The notes below the pieces were generated by a model. The model ran no database searches and was not told the origin of the DNA. It worked only from the letters and a program-made list of their open reading frames with translations. Positions 15,514 through 24,027 of a stretch of 52,775 nucleotides of DNA are shown here, piece by piece. Both the position numbers and the translations under genes were made by a program. Source of the stretch: a virus; the IMG/VR virus record IMGVR_UViG_3300042569_001606, positions 1-52,775 of that record; one strand, 5' to 3'. Position 1 is the first letter of the stretch; each line of letters begins with the position of its first letter.

Positions 15514-15537
15514 CGGCGCCACCTCGGCGCCGTTTTT
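15514..15537 (+). terminator. Rho-independent terminator of the early operon
   Basis: CGGCGCC (15514-15520) pairs with GGCGCCG (15526-15532) around ACCTC and is followed by TTTTT. It ends the rightward early transcript and separates it from the terminase genes. Confidence 0.88.
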
Positions 15538-15884
15538 CGTTCTGCGACCGGATCGCGCAGGGCCCAACTCCCCGTCACCTCCCTCCGCTCCCAGCACCAA
15601 CCACCCTTTCCACCCTCCCCACCACACCGCCCCAAGCACCTCCCAATCCCTGAGAAAGAACCAAGGGGACCGGGAACCCACCCAGAGGGACAGCAGCGGT
15701 CTGCGAGCGGCACGCGACGAACAGGGACCACCACCGGCACACGGGAGGAACGGGCCTCAGGCGGCAGCAGCCCAATGGGCAGGGGGAACACCAGTGCGTG
15801 GGCGGGTGGGGACGTGGGAGGCACACGACGGGCACGCCTCAGCGCACGAAAACAGGTAGTCTGGCACGTGAGGAGGGCACTTCC
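15538..15884. other. Non-coding C-rich / G-rich stretch before the terminase genes
   Basis: No convincing gene lies here. Bases about 15563-15650 on the plus strand contain only about five G and are mostly C with A and T, like a Rho-loading (rut) site. The following 150 bases are G- and A-rich and contain a four-run G motif at 15800-15818. Placement just before the small terminase gene also fits a packaging (pac or cos) region. A weak TAGTCT (15857-15862) could be a -10 box for the terminase operon. Confidence 0.55.
15800..15818 (+). other. G-quadruplex motif
   Basis: GGG, GGG, GGGG and GGG runs separated by 1, 1 and 4 bases meet the usual four-run pattern on the plus strand, about 65 bases upstream of the small terminase start. 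Folding is not proven. Confidence 0.5.
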
Positions 15885-16544
15885 GTGACCCAAGAGCACA
15901 CGAAGCAACCAAAACCGTTCAAGGTGCCGGTCGAGCTGCGGCACACGAAGGAGACCAAGGACGCGCCGCGCCCGCTGCTGCATGAGCCAATCTGGGAACG
16001 CCAGGATCGCGAGAGCGGGCGGGCATTCGACGCCTTCACCACCTACCGGGATCTGGGCCTGACGCGAACGATCCGAGCCGCTTGCGCCGCGCAGGGCATC
16101 ACGCTGCGGCTCGGCAACCGCTTCTCGACGCGGTGGCGCTGGGCAGAACGCGCGCTGGCGCACGACCGGATGAGGGATCAGGCGAAGGACGAAGCTGCCG
16201 TGAAGAAGGCCCAAGAGTTGGGCGAGAAGCACGCCCGGATCGCAGGCCAGCACCTCGCCGCCCTGCTCGCCCCGGTGGCGGAGCTGGGCAAGCGCCTCGG
16301 TGCCGGCAACGCCGACGGCAAGAAGCTGGACCTGACGAAGTTGAGCGACGCCGACCTGCTGCGCATGGTCCAGCGGAACGGCCCCGTGGTGCGCAACCTT
16401 GCCGAGCTGGAACGGCTCTCCAACGGGCTGCCCAACACGATCACCGCCGCGACCGACACGTCAGGCAAGGACGTGCAGCCGGTGCCGCAACAGACTGTCG
16501 TCGACGCCCTGCGGGAGATGTTCGCGAAAGGAAAGAAACCGTGA
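15885..16544 (+). CDS. Terminase small subunit-like protein
   Basis: 219 residues from GTG 15885, seven bases after GAGGAGGG. The N-terminal half carries WERQDRESGRAFDAFTTYRDLGLTRTIRAACAA and NRFSTRWRWAERALAHD, a helix-turn-helix layout common in proteins encoded immediately upstream of large terminases. A helical middle (about 95-140) could form the oligomerisation coiled coil. It would recognise the packaging site and load the large terminase. Overlaps the next small gene by four bases. Confidence 0.75.
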   Translation: MTQEHTKQPKPFKVPVELRHTKETKDAPRPLLHEPIWERQDRESGRAFDAFTTYRDLGLTRTIRAACAAQGITLRLGNRFSTRWRWAERALAHDRMRDQAKDEAAVKKAQELGEKHARIAGQHLAALLAPVAELGKRLGAGNADGKKLDLTKLSDADLLRMVQRNGPVVRNLAELERLSNGLPNTITAATDTSGKDVQPVPQQTVVDALREMFAKGKKP

Positions 16545-16705
16545 AAGCCCTCTTCGTGTTCTCGGCCTTCGCCTCCAGCGTGCTCGCCTGCGTCGGCGCT
16601 TACCTTGCCGTGATGTCAGACCACGTCGTCGTCACGGTCCTTTGGATCGTCGTCTCGACAGTCCACGGTGCATCGGCTGCGTTTAAGTGGCGCAACATCG
16701 CCTGA
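16541..16705 (+). CDS. Small two-helix membrane protein
   Basis: 54 residues from GTG 16541. Two hydrophobic segments (about 4-24 and 31-47) with short loops predict a hairpin membrane protein. It lies between the terminase subunits and could be a holin-like or membrane-modifying protein, but nothing more can be said. Confidence 0.62.
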   Translation: MKALFVFSAFASSVLACVGAYLAVMSDHVVVTVLWIVVSTVHGASAAFKWRNIA

Positions 16706-16772
16706 CTTCGGCCTGAGTATATAAGTTTTGCCGGGCTGGTACCCAACTCCAGCGCTCCCACGGATACAATAA
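16706..16772 (+). promoter_or_regulatory. AT-rich gap before the large terminase
   Basis: A 67-base gap with TATATAA at 16718-16724 and TACAAT at 16765-16770, two AT-rich patches in an otherwise GC-rich region. No good -35 partner at normal spacing is seen and no clear Shine-Dalgarno precedes ATG 16773. A promoter or non-canonical initiation site is possible. Confidence 0.3.
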
Positions 16773-18272
16773 ATGTCGAAGAAGACTCCAGCGAAGCCCG
16801 AGGCGCCGCAGGGCAACTACGTGCTCGCTCCGCCTGACCCCGACGTCGCCATGCACTTCATCCGGGAGTTCCTGGGGGAAACGCTCTGGGACAAGCAGCA
16901 GGACATCGTGCGGGCCGTCTTCACCGACGCAGGCACCGTTGCCGTGGCCTCCTGCACCGGCGCCGGGAAAACCCGCGTGGCCGCTGCGATCGCGCTGGCG
17001 TGGGTGTGCACGGGCTGCCTGCGCACGGCGGTCACCACCGCGCCGACGGGCCGTCAGGTGCGGGAGCTGCTGTGGAAGGAGCTGCGCAAGCTGTACCGGC
17101 AGGCGGCGGCGAACGGGCACCCCATCGGCGGCACCCTCCCGCCCCGAGCCCCTGAGCTGCGTTTCGAGGAAGACTGGGCGGTGCTGGGCTTCTCGTCGAG
17201 CGACGAGGTGAACATGCAGGGCTTCCACACACCGGGTGGCACCCTGTTCATTCTCGATGAGGCCATGGGCGTGAAGGAGGGCCACTGGGACGCCATCAAG
17301 GGCACGCTGACGGGTGGGTACGACCGCCTGCTGGCCATCGGGAACCCGACGACGCCCGCAGGCCGCTTCTACGAGCTGTTCAAGCCGAAGCGGAAGGGCA
17401 GCCCGGTCAAGGTGGCGCGCATCCACATCAGCGCGTTCGACAGCCCTAACTACAAAGCCGCTGCCGCTGCCGAAGCCGCAGGCGAGGTTGCTGGCCCAGA
17501 GTGCGAGGTCATCCCCGGCATCGTGACGAAAAAGTACGTCGACGAACGCCGGGAGGAGTGGGGCGAGGACAGCCCGTTGTGGAAGGCCCGCGTTCTGGGC
17601 GAGTTCCCCGACCAAGCCGACAACGTGCTCATCCCGATCGCGTGGATCGACGCGGCGATCGAACGCTGGAAGGACACGACCGCTGCGGGGAAGGTGCCGA
17701 CCGAGGGCGACCGGGAAGCAGGCTTGGACGTGGCCCGCTTTGGCGACGACAAGAGCGTGCTGGGCACCGTGCTCTGGAGCCCGCGCCTGACCTGGGTGTA
17801 TGAGCTCACGAAGCGCACGAAGGCCGACACGATGGCGATCGCAGGGATGGCCGCTGTTGCGATCCGAGATCTGGGGCTCGTGCGCTGCCGCGTCGACGCC
17901 GACGGTGTCGGTGCTGGTGTCTACGACCGGCTGGCGGAGCTGGGCCTGCCCGCCATCGAGATGCGCGGCGGCATGCGCGCCAGCGACACCACCCGCTTCG
18001 TGAACGCCCGCAGCGAGTGGCACTGGCAGTTCCGGGAGGCTTTGCGGCCCGACGCGCCGATCCCGCTGGCCCTCCCCGACGATGCCGCACTGTTGTTTCA
18101 GGCGACCACGATCCGCTACCGCCTCGACAGCTCAGGCCGCATCGAGGTCGAGAGCAAGGAGACGTGGCGCCGACGGACCGAGAAAAGCAGCCCCGACGAA
18201 CTGGACGCGGTGGCGTACACGCTGGCGAAGGGCGCCGGATCTCCGGGCGGTGTCGAGGTGTCGTGGATCTGA
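16773..18272 (+). CDS. terL: Terminase large subunit
   Basis: 499 residues; the motor and nuclease that packages DNA into the prohead. ATPase domain: Walker A SCTGAGKT (60-67) and Walker B LFILDEA (158-164, acidic pair 162-163). The nuclease domain starts around 317 with GLDVARFGDDKS (Asp319), followed by VDADGVGAGVYDRL and a C-terminal DELDAVAYTLA supplying the other acidic residues. Length is typical. The order small subunit - small membrane gene - TerL - portal is the usual head module order with a few extra genes between. Confidence 0.95.
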   Translation: MSKKTPAKPEAPQGNYVLAPPDPDVAMHFIREFLGETLWDKQQDIVRAVFTDAGTVAVASCTGAGKTRVAAAIALAWVCTGCLRTAVTTAPTGRQVRELLWKELRKLYRQAAANGHPIGGTLPPRAPELRFEEDWAVLGFSSSDEVNMQGFHTPGGTLFILDEAMGVKEGHWDAIKGTLTGGYDRLLAIGNPTTPAGRFYELFKPKRKGSPVKVARIHISAFDSPNYKAAAAAEAAGEVAGPECEVIPGIVTKKYVDERREEWGEDSPLWKARVLGEFPDQADNVLIPIAWIDAAIERWKDTTAAGKVPTEGDREAGLDVARFGDDKSVLGTVLWSPRLTWVYELTKRTKADTMAIAGMAAVAIRDLGLVRCRVDADGVGAGVYDRLAELGLPAIEMRGGMRASDTTRFVNARSEWHWQFREALRPDAPIPLALPDDAALLFQATTIRYRLDSSGRIEVESKETWRRRTEKSSPDELDAVAYTLAKGAGSPGGVEVSWI

Positions 18273-18295
18273 TCTCAACAAAAAGAACATCAGCG

Positions 18296-18325
18296 CTTTC
18301 CTTTTTATGGGAAACGCCGTAGAAC
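18296..18325 (+). promoter_or_regulatory. Conserved rightward promoter-like element P4
   Basis: CTTTCC, T-run, ATGGGAA, then TAGAAC, matching the leftward elements at 12-42, 46310-46340 and 48522-48552. TAGAAC ends eight bases before the GGGAT leader hairpin (18334-18350). GCG and TTTCC can pair with GGAAA and CGC around the T-run, so the region may also fold. It would start the transcript of 18366 onward into the head genes. Confidence 0.6.
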
Positions 18326-18333
18326 AGATCACA

Positions 18334-18350
18334 CGGTGCGGGATGCACCG
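18334..18350 (+). promoter_or_regulatory. GGGAN leader hairpin (copy 4)
   Basis: Stem CGGTGC/GCACCG (6 bp) with loop GGGAT, then CACGAGGAG and ATG 18366. It sits at the predicted transcript start of element P4. Confidence 0.78.
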
Positions 18351-18365
18351 CACGAGGAGCCCACA

Positions 18366-18764
18366 ATGTCGAACATCATCCGCACCTTCCGCAGCAAGCC
18401 TTTCGTCGTCATCGCCCGCGACACCAGCGACGTGATCGGCAGCGCAGGCAACAAAGCCCTCGCCAGCGCGATCGGCGCCAGCAAGGCCAGTGAAAACGGT
18501 TACCGCGTGATCGACCTCAGCGACGTCGACGGCTTCCAAGAAGCCGCTGTGAACGCTGCCGATATTGGCAGCGCAATTGTAGCCCAGTACGCCAGCGGCC
18601 TTTCATGCGGGGCAATCGACTGCTGGCTGCGCGAGTCGAAGAACCGATCGTTCCTCGTCGGCGAAACCGTAGCTGACCGTCTGCGCAAGACACTTGGCAA
18701 GCTGTCTCGCGAAGCTGCACGCAAGCAGGTCGCTCAGTGGATCCTCGAAGGGGCCACGGGTTGA
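18366..18764 (+). CDS. Hypothetical protein with conserved leader
   Basis: 132 residues from ATG 18366 (MSNIIRTFRSKPFVVIARD). Alpha/beta, soluble, no recognised domain; the C-terminal half is helical and basic (VADRLRKTLGKLSREAARKQVAQWI). It is the first gene after the conserved promoter and hairpin leader, downstream of TerL, so it is probably expressed at a distinct time or level. GTG 18336 is in frame but inside the hairpin and is rejected as the start. Confidence 0.75.
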   Translation: MSNIIRTFRSKPFVVIARDTSDVIGSAGNKALASAIGASKASENGYRVIDLSDVDGFQEAAVNAADIGSAIVAQYASGLSCGAIDCWLRESKNRSFLVGETVADRLRKTLGKLSREAARKQVAQWILEGATG

Positions 18765-19237
18765 CCTCTCCGATCGCCACCCCGTGGTCGCGGTTGGGTT
18801 TCTGCCCGGTTTGCGCGCAGCAGATCGGGCACCCCTGCCGGACCAAGCACGGCGCGACCCGCCGCAAGCACGACGAACGCCACAAGGAGTACCCCGTGAT
18901 CCTGAAGATCCAGGCCACCAAGCTCGACACCGATCCCATCCTTCGCCAGTTCCTCGGCATCGAGCCCGCCGACGACGTCGATCGGCCACACCGCAGCGTG
19001 GAGGTGAAAGCCCTCGACGCAGCCCTTGCTGCCGCCTTCAACGCGGGTGCCGTCCAGGCCCTCGAAGGGCAGGGACAGCCGTCTGATGTCGCCACCTGCT
19101 GCCGCGCCTTCACCGACGCGCTCCAGCTCCCCTCGACGACGCGGATCGACGCCCTCGTGGCCGCGCTGCTGGCCTACCGGGATCGTGTCGCTGTCGAGTT
19201 CAGCGAGAAGACCCCACGCAGGACCACCCGCCGATGA
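18761..19237 (+). CDS. Hypothetical protein with Cys/His zinc-binding N-terminus
   Basis: 158 residues from TTG 18761, overlapping the previous stop and preceded by GAAGGGG. CPVCAQQIGHPCRTKHGATRRKHDERH (residues about 15-41) is a likely zinc site. The remaining 115 residues are helical. No family name assigned. Confidence 0.62.
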   Translation: MTSPIATPWSRLGFCPVCAQQIGHPCRTKHGATRRKHDERHKEYPVILKIQATKLDTDPILRQFLGIEPADDVDRPHRSVEVKALDAALAAAFNAGAVQALEGQGQPSDVATCCRAFTDALQLPSTTRIDALVAALLAYRDRVAVEFSEKTPRRTTRR

Positions 19238-19428
19238 CTCTTCCCGCCTCCATCTTCGGGATCACGCCGGTGGTCCCGAAGCCCTCCCGCCTGCTCTTCG
19301 TCGTCATCGAGCCCCGCCGCCTGCGGAACTTCGGGGCTTCCGTCGACGAAGCAGCACGCGCCGCCCAGCGCCACGCCGAGCACCGGCTGGCGCGATTCCG
19401 CCGCTTCGAGGTTGCCGATGAAAGCTGA
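19234..19428 (+). CDS. Hypothetical small protein
   Basis: 64 residues, ATG overlapping the previous stop (ATGA). N-terminal hydrophobic/beta piece (SRLLFVVIEPRRL) and a helical, Arg-rich C-terminus. No domain recognised. Confidence 0.6.
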   Translation: MTLPASIFGITPVVPKPSRLLFVVIEPRRLRNFGASVDEAARAAQRHAEHRLARFRRFEVADES

Positions 19429-19630
19429 TCTCTGCCCCGAGTGCTCCCGCCGCCATCGGCAGGAGACGATCCCCGACCGCATTTGGAAGAGGCTTCAAGC
19501 AGGCGCTTTTGCGACGGTGATGGAGTGGCTGACCCTGGGGTACATGGCTTTTGCCTTCGTGGTGATCGCGGCCTTCTCTGTCGCCGTGCTGGTCTTTCTG
19601 GGCACCTACCTGTTCGACGTGCAGCGATGA
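19418..19630 (+). CDS. Small single-span membrane protein
   Basis: 70 residues from ATG 19418 (GAGG six bases upstream). CPECSRRHR near the N-terminus could bind metal; a long hydrophobic helix (about 38-65: LGYMAFAFVVIAAFSVAVLVFLGTYL region) predicts one membrane span with the N-terminus in the cytoplasm. Function unknown. Confidence 0.62.
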   Translation: MKADLCPECSRRHRQETIPDRIWKRLQAGAFATVMEWLTLGYMAFAFVVIAAFSVAVLVFLGTYLFDVQR

Positions 19631-19884
19631 AGCGCGTCACCGCTGCACGCCTCGCCCGCGTCATCGCCCGGTACCTCCGCCGACCGGGCAACGGTGCAGG
19701 CGGCAACCTGCACATCGTGCTCGACGACGGAAACACGAAGCGCGCCGATCTCCACTTTTGCGAGCGGTGGGCTGCCGACCGAGGCGACTGGTCTGGGGCT
19801 CGACTCGCCCGCCTGATGGCGACGGCGACACCGACGCAGTGGACCAAGGCGATCAAGCTGGCCAGAGGTGTCAAATGGGAATGA
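19627..19884 (+). CDS. Hypothetical small basic protein
   Basis: 85 residues from ATG 19627, overlapping the previous stop. Arg-rich N-terminal helix (RVTAARLARVIARYLRR) and a compact alpha/beta remainder with CERWAADRGDW. No family recognised. Confidence 0.6.
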   Translation: MKRVTAARLARVIARYLRRPGNGAGGNLHIVLDDGNTKRADLHFCERWAADRGDWSGARLARLMATATPTQWTKAIKLARGVKWE

Positions 19885-20075
19885 GGGCGAGATTCTGGAC
19901 CGAATGCGATGTGTGCCGCAGCGACGGCATTCACACCGTGGGCGAAGACTCGATGACCAACAACGAGCGAAAACAGAACGATCGCCGCAAAGGTTGGAAG
20001 CGTCTTCGTCACAAAGGGCGCCTCGTCGATGCTTGTCCGGACTGCGTAAACCGCACCCGGCAGACTTCCGCCTGA
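19875..20075 (+). CDS. Small zinc-finger protein
   Basis: 66 residues from ATG 19875 (AGAGG upstream). CDVC near the N-terminus and CPDC near the C-terminus form a likely four-Cys zinc site separated by a basic, Asn/Arg/Lys-rich helix (NNERKQNDRRKGWKRLRHKG). Probably nucleic-acid binding. Confidence 0.62.
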   Translation: MGMRARFWTECDVCRSDGIHTVGEDSMTNNERKQNDRRKGWKRLRHKGRLVDACPDCVNRTRQTSA

Positions 20076-20114
20076 CCGCTCCCATCTGAGCCCGCGCCCA
20101 GCTACCGTGGGCAC

Positions 20115-22568
20115 ATGGGCATCTTCGACACTCTCGCCTCCCCCTTTCGCCGCGCCTTCGGCACCAGCCAGCGCGGCACCCTCCCTGCCCTCTCCGCTGC
20201 CGAGGTGGTCGACGCCACGACGGTGGAGCGGTTCCTTGAACGCGCAGAGCGCAACGCAGGCCGCTCGCTTGCGGAATCCGTCGTCACGAACGTGAGCCAA
20301 GGCGGACCGCGCAAGGGCAGCAACGAGATCTTCAAGCTGTACCGGGAGAGCCCGTGGCTCCGGGCCACCTCGCACCACGTCAGCTCGACGGTTGGCGCGG
20401 TCGCGTGGAAGCTGTTCGCGGAACCCACCGAGGGCACCCGCCACGCCACGCGGAAGGCGTACCGGGAGCCGAGCCGCGAACTGCTGATTGCGCCGCCCAC
20501 AGCACGCCACGCGCTGCGCAAGCGTGCCCTTGGCGACGGCTCTTTGGTCGAGATCACCCGCCACCCGTGGCTGACCCTGATGGACCGGCCCAACGCCCTG
20601 ATGCGGGGCAAGGTCGCGCGCCAGTCGACGATCGCCAGCTATGACCTCGTGGGCACCGCAGGGTGGGTAATCGAACGCGGCCCCCAAGACGTGCCGGTGC
20701 GCGGCTACCCTGTCCCCGGTACGTGGATCCAGCGCCGCCCCACCTTCGAGGAACCGACGTGGGGCATCAACATCGGCGGGGTGCAGTGGAACATCCCGGT
20801 GACCGACTTCCTCAGCTTCGAGGATCCTGATCCCGCGCAGCCCTACGGCCCCGGCGCTGGCCTCGGTCTGGCGATCGCTGACGAGCTGGACATTGACGAG
20901 CACGCCGCCAAGACGGTGGGCGCCTACTTCCAGAACGGTGCGATGCCCAACAGCATCGTCTCGATGAAGGGTGCTCGCCCCGACGTGCTCAAGCGCGCCA
21001 AGAGCGACTGGAACAACCTCCTTCAGGGCTTCCGCAAGGCGTACAAAACGCACTTCGTGTCGACGGAGTTGTCTGTCGAGCGCATGGACACGTCGTTCAA
21101 GGACATGGCGCTCATCGAGATCCGCAAGAGCGTGCGCGACACGATCCAGCAGACCTGGGGCGTGCCTCCCGAGAAGCTGGGGATCGTCACGAACAGCAAC
21201 CGCGCAACGTCACAGGCCGCACGCGCGATCGACGCCGAAGACGTGATGGTGCCGCGCCTTGAGGTTCTGCGTGAAGAGTTCCAACGGCTGGCGTCGATGT
21301 TCGATGACCGCCTTGTCGTCGACTACGAAGACCCGGTGCCCGCCGACATCGAGGTGAAACGCGGGGTCTACTCCGCCTTTGCCGGTCGCTTCACCGTCGA
21401 CGAGGAACGGGCACTGGCGGGAGATCCGCCGCTCCCCGAGGGCCACGGCGGTAACGGGTTCATCGTCAACGGCATCTGGTATCCACGGCTGACGGACCTC
21501 CGCCCCGACATCCGCGCCGACCACATCGCGGCGGGCATCCCCTCGGTCAACGAAGCACGCGATCGCCTGCGGCTCCCCCCGCGTTCAGACGGCTACGTTC
21601 CGACGTCGTCGATGCCGATGTTGGCCCCTGCACCTGAGCCAGCACCCGCACCGGAAGCGCCTGCGGCGGAGGATGCGCCCCAGACCGCTGCCGACCTCCT
21701 GATGAACACCGCGACGCAGAAACGCAGCGTGCCGCTCGACGCCATCAAGCGCATCGTCAACGAAGTGAGCGTGCGCGCCATGTACGACCAGATGGGCCCG
21801 GTGATCGGTCGCCTCATCGACGCGTGGGGGCAGGAGACGCTGAACGTTGTCGGTGACCTCGTGGAGCAGGACGCCGGCACCTTCGATGGCGACAGCGCCA
21901 GCGTTCGCGGTCACATGCGCGCTCTGGCGACGGAGCGGATTCAGAAGCTCATCAACACGACGACGCGAGAAGAGGTGCGCGCCGCCATCGAGCAGGTCAA
22001 CCGCGACGGTGGCGAGATCGACGACTACGTCAGCGCGATCGGCAAGGTGTTCGAGCGGGCACGCGTCGTGCGCTCGCAGGTCATCGCGGAAACCGAGTCG
22101 ATCGTGCACTCGCAGTACGCCGGGGTGGAAGCGCTCAAGCAGTCCGGCATCACGATGAAAAAGGAGTGGATCGCCACCCAGGACGGGCGCACCCGCGACG
22201 CCCACCTGTCCCTCGACGGCCAGCGCCGTGAACTTGACGAGGCTTTCAGCGTGCCGTCTGGCCAGTACCAAGGGGCCAAGGCTCAGCAGCCCGGTGGATT
22301 CCGGATCGGTGCCCTCGACATCAACTGCCGCTGCGTCGTCGGCAGCGTGATCGAAGACTCCGAGTTGGCTGCCAAGCTGGCCACACGCGGCGTGAGCGGC
22401 GTGGCCCTCCTGACCCCCAACAGCACGGCGGAGCAGCGAGCGGCAGCGTGGAGGGCTGCTGACGAAACGCTGCGCCCGTGGGACAGTCGCATTGCCAAGG
22501 CGGCACGCGACGGGTTCGACGCTCAGGAGGTCGCCGTGCTGGCTGCCCTCACAGACGCCCTGGCCTGA
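20115..22568 (+). CDS. Portal protein fused to a MuF (SPP1 gp7-like) head morphogenesis domain
   Basis: 817 residues. About 1-480 resembles HK97-type portals: an N-terminal region, GAYFQNGAMPNSIVSMKG, DTIQQTWGVPPEKLG, and a C-terminal wing. A Pro/Glu/Ala linker (about 495-530) leads to a second domain with the MuF signature (VIAETESIVHSQYAGVEALKQSG, then ATQDGRTRDAHLSLDGQ and LDINCRCVVG). Portals form the dodecameric DNA gate; MuF proteins enter the prohead and may be ejected. The two are usually separate neighbouring genes. No Shine-Dalgarno is evident; TACCGT lies six bases before ATG. Confidence 0.88.
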   Translation: MGIFDTLASPFRRAFGTSQRGTLPALSAAEVVDATTVERFLERAERNAGRSLAESVVTNVSQGGPRKGSNEIFKLYRESPWLRATSHHVSSTVGAVAWKLFAEPTEGTRHATRKAYREPSRELLIAPPTARHALRKRALGDGSLVEITRHPWLTLMDRPNALMRGKVARQSTIASYDLVGTAGWVIERGPQDVPVRGYPVPGTWIQRRPTFEEPTWGINIGGVQWNIPVTDFLSFEDPDPAQPYGPGAGLGLAIADELDIDEHAAKTVGAYFQNGAMPNSIVSMKGARPDVLKRAKSDWNNLLQGFRKAYKTHFVSTELSVERMDTSFKDMALIEIRKSVRDTIQQTWGVPPEKLGIVTNSNRATSQAARAIDAEDVMVPRLEVLREEFQRLASMFDDRLVVDYEDPVPADIEVKRGVYSAFAGRFTVDEERALAGDPPLPEGHGGNGFIVNGIWYPRLTDLRPDIRADHIAAGIPSVNEARDRLRLPPRSDGYVPTSSMPMLAPAPEPAPAPEAPAAEDAPQTAADLLMNTATQKRSVPLDAIKRIVNEVSVRAMYDQMGPVIGRLIDAWGQETLNVVGDLVEQDAGTFDGDSASVRGHMRALATERIQKLINTTTREEVRAAIEQVNRDGGEIDDYVSAIGKVFERARVVRSQVIAETESIVHSQYAGVEALKQSGITMKKEWIATQDGRTRDAHLSLDGQRRELDEAFSVPSGQYQGAKAQQPGGFRIGALDINCRCVVGSVIEDSELAAKLATRGVSGVALLTPNSTAEQRAAAWRAADETLRPWDSRIAKAARDGFDAQEVAVLAALTDALA

Positions 22569-22590
22569 TGGCCCCACTTGGAGGATCGAC

Positions 22591-23964
22591 ATGCACCGCC
22601 GCAACAACCGCACCGCCACCCAGACCCGCGACATCCGTCGTGACCCGTTCGCGCAGTGGACGCGGAAGCCGACCAAGGGGGCCACGCTGGAGCTGCCCGG
22701 TCGCGCCACCGACGTGGTCACCCTCAGCCGCGACGCCGGCAAGGCCCGCGACCAGATCGCCGCCCTGCTGCGCGACGCACCCAAGGAGGTCCGCGAAGCT
22801 GCCGTTGAGGCAGACGCCACGGGCCTCGGCGACGTCGTGGCCAAGGTCACGATCTCCAACGAGCGCGTCGACAGCTACGACTCGACGTTGGCCGTTGACG
22901 GCTGGGACGTGAGCGACTTCCAGCGCAACCCGGTCGTGCTCTACGCCCACGATCAGAGCGGGGTGCCTGTCGGTCGCGACATCGGCGTGCACACCCGCGC
23001 AGGCGTCGACGGTGCGGCAGGCGCGCTCATCGGCGTGACCCGCTTCGTGAGCGAAGAGCTGGATCCCTTCGGTGCGAAGATCGCCCGGTTCGTTCAGGCC
23101 GGCATCCTCCGCACGACGTCGGTGGGCTTCGAGCCGCTGGAGTTCGAGATCGCCGAGGATCGCGACACCGGCGACAGCTGGTTTGCCCCCATCGACTTCA
23201 CCCGGCAGCGCCTGCGTGAGTACTCGTGGTGCGCGGTTCCGGCGAACCCCGATTGCCTCGTCGATGGTGCCCGCCTCGCCAAGCACGGGATCACCCGCCG
23301 CGATGTCGACGAGCTGTTGGAGCGCGCGATCGAAAACACGGACAGCCTGTTTGTCCCGCGCCGTGAGCTGGTCGCACTCAAGCGTGCGGCGACGGGCACC
23401 CGCGTGATCGTCGACCTCGGCGCCCTCGGCAGCTTCCAGCTCACGCCGGTCCGTGCTCCGGTTGCCGCCGACGACAACGTGGCCAACCCGGAAGCGTACG
23501 CCGACGACGAAGACGCCCACCCCGAAGACGACGGCACCGGTGATGCCGCCCGCGCCGAGGGCGACATGCCCGAAGAACCCGAGGTGATGCTGATGTGCCC
23601 CGATTGCGGCACCCAGCGCGCCGCCGTGGACTTCGTGGTCGTCGAGCCCGAAGCCGAAGACGAGGGCAGCGCCGAGGGCGAACCCGCTGAAGGCGAAGGC
23701 ATGGGCGAAGGCGAAGGTGAGCTGAACGAAGACGAGGCCCGCGCCGACCTCGAAGACGACGGCGATGCTTTCGGCAAGGAGAGCGGCCCCAAGCTGGAGA
23801 AGATCAGCACCGCTGTCTTGGAGCGGGAGCTGGCCCGCCGCCAGCGTTCCGGCGCTCTCGACAGCCGCCGCGCTCCGGGCCACGATGACCTGATGGAAGC
23901 CGCCAACGTTGCGGCGGATCTGGTCGAGGATCTGGAGCTGGAAACCCTCGGCCGTCTGCCCTGA
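22591..23964 (+). CDS. Prohead maturation protease with long acidic C-terminal region
   Basis: 457 residues from ATG 22591 (GGAGG upstream). The HK97-type serine protease domain occupies about 60-250, with candidate catalytic His120 (VLYAHDQSG) and Ser177 (RTTSVGFEP). The C-terminal 170 residues are very acidic with Glu/Gly repeats and end in a helical segment (LERELARRQ), probably a scaffolding-like tail. It cleaves capsid precursor delta domains during maturation. The next gene is the capsid protein, in the canonical order. Confidence 0.88.
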   Translation: MHRRNNRTATQTRDIRRDPFAQWTRKPTKGATLELPGRATDVVTLSRDAGKARDQIAALLRDAPKEVREAAVEADATGLGDVVAKVTISNERVDSYDSTLAVDGWDVSDFQRNPVVLYAHDQSGVPVGRDIGVHTRAGVDGAAGALIGVTRFVSEELDPFGAKIARFVQAGILRTTSVGFEPLEFEIAEDRDTGDSWFAPIDFTRQRLREYSWCAVPANPDCLVDGARLAKHGITRRDVDELLERAIENTDSLFVPRRELVALKRAATGTRVIVDLGALGSFQLTPVRAPVAADDNVANPEAYADDEDAHPEDDGTGDAARAEGDMPEEPEVMLMCPDCGTQRAAVDFVVVEPEAEDEGSAEGEPAEGEGMGEGEGELNEDEARADLEDDGDAFGKESGPKLEKISTAVLERELARRQRSGALDSRRAPGHDDLMEAANVAADLVEDLELETLGRLP

Positions 23965-24027
23965 ACCCAACCCTGTCCCCCCTCGACAACGCCCCAGAGG
24001 GTCCGCCCTCGCTCAAGGAGAGAAACC

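Noticed and set aside
15256-15888. Rightward 210-codon reading frame over the C-rich region
   Set aside because: It overlaps the small zinc-finger gene, runs through a perfect terminator and has low-complexity Arg/Pro/Gly composition. It follows base composition, not a protein.
16718-16770. TATATAA and TACAAT as one sigma-70 promoter for terL
   Set aside because: No -35 with normal spacing; kept only as a low-confidence feature.
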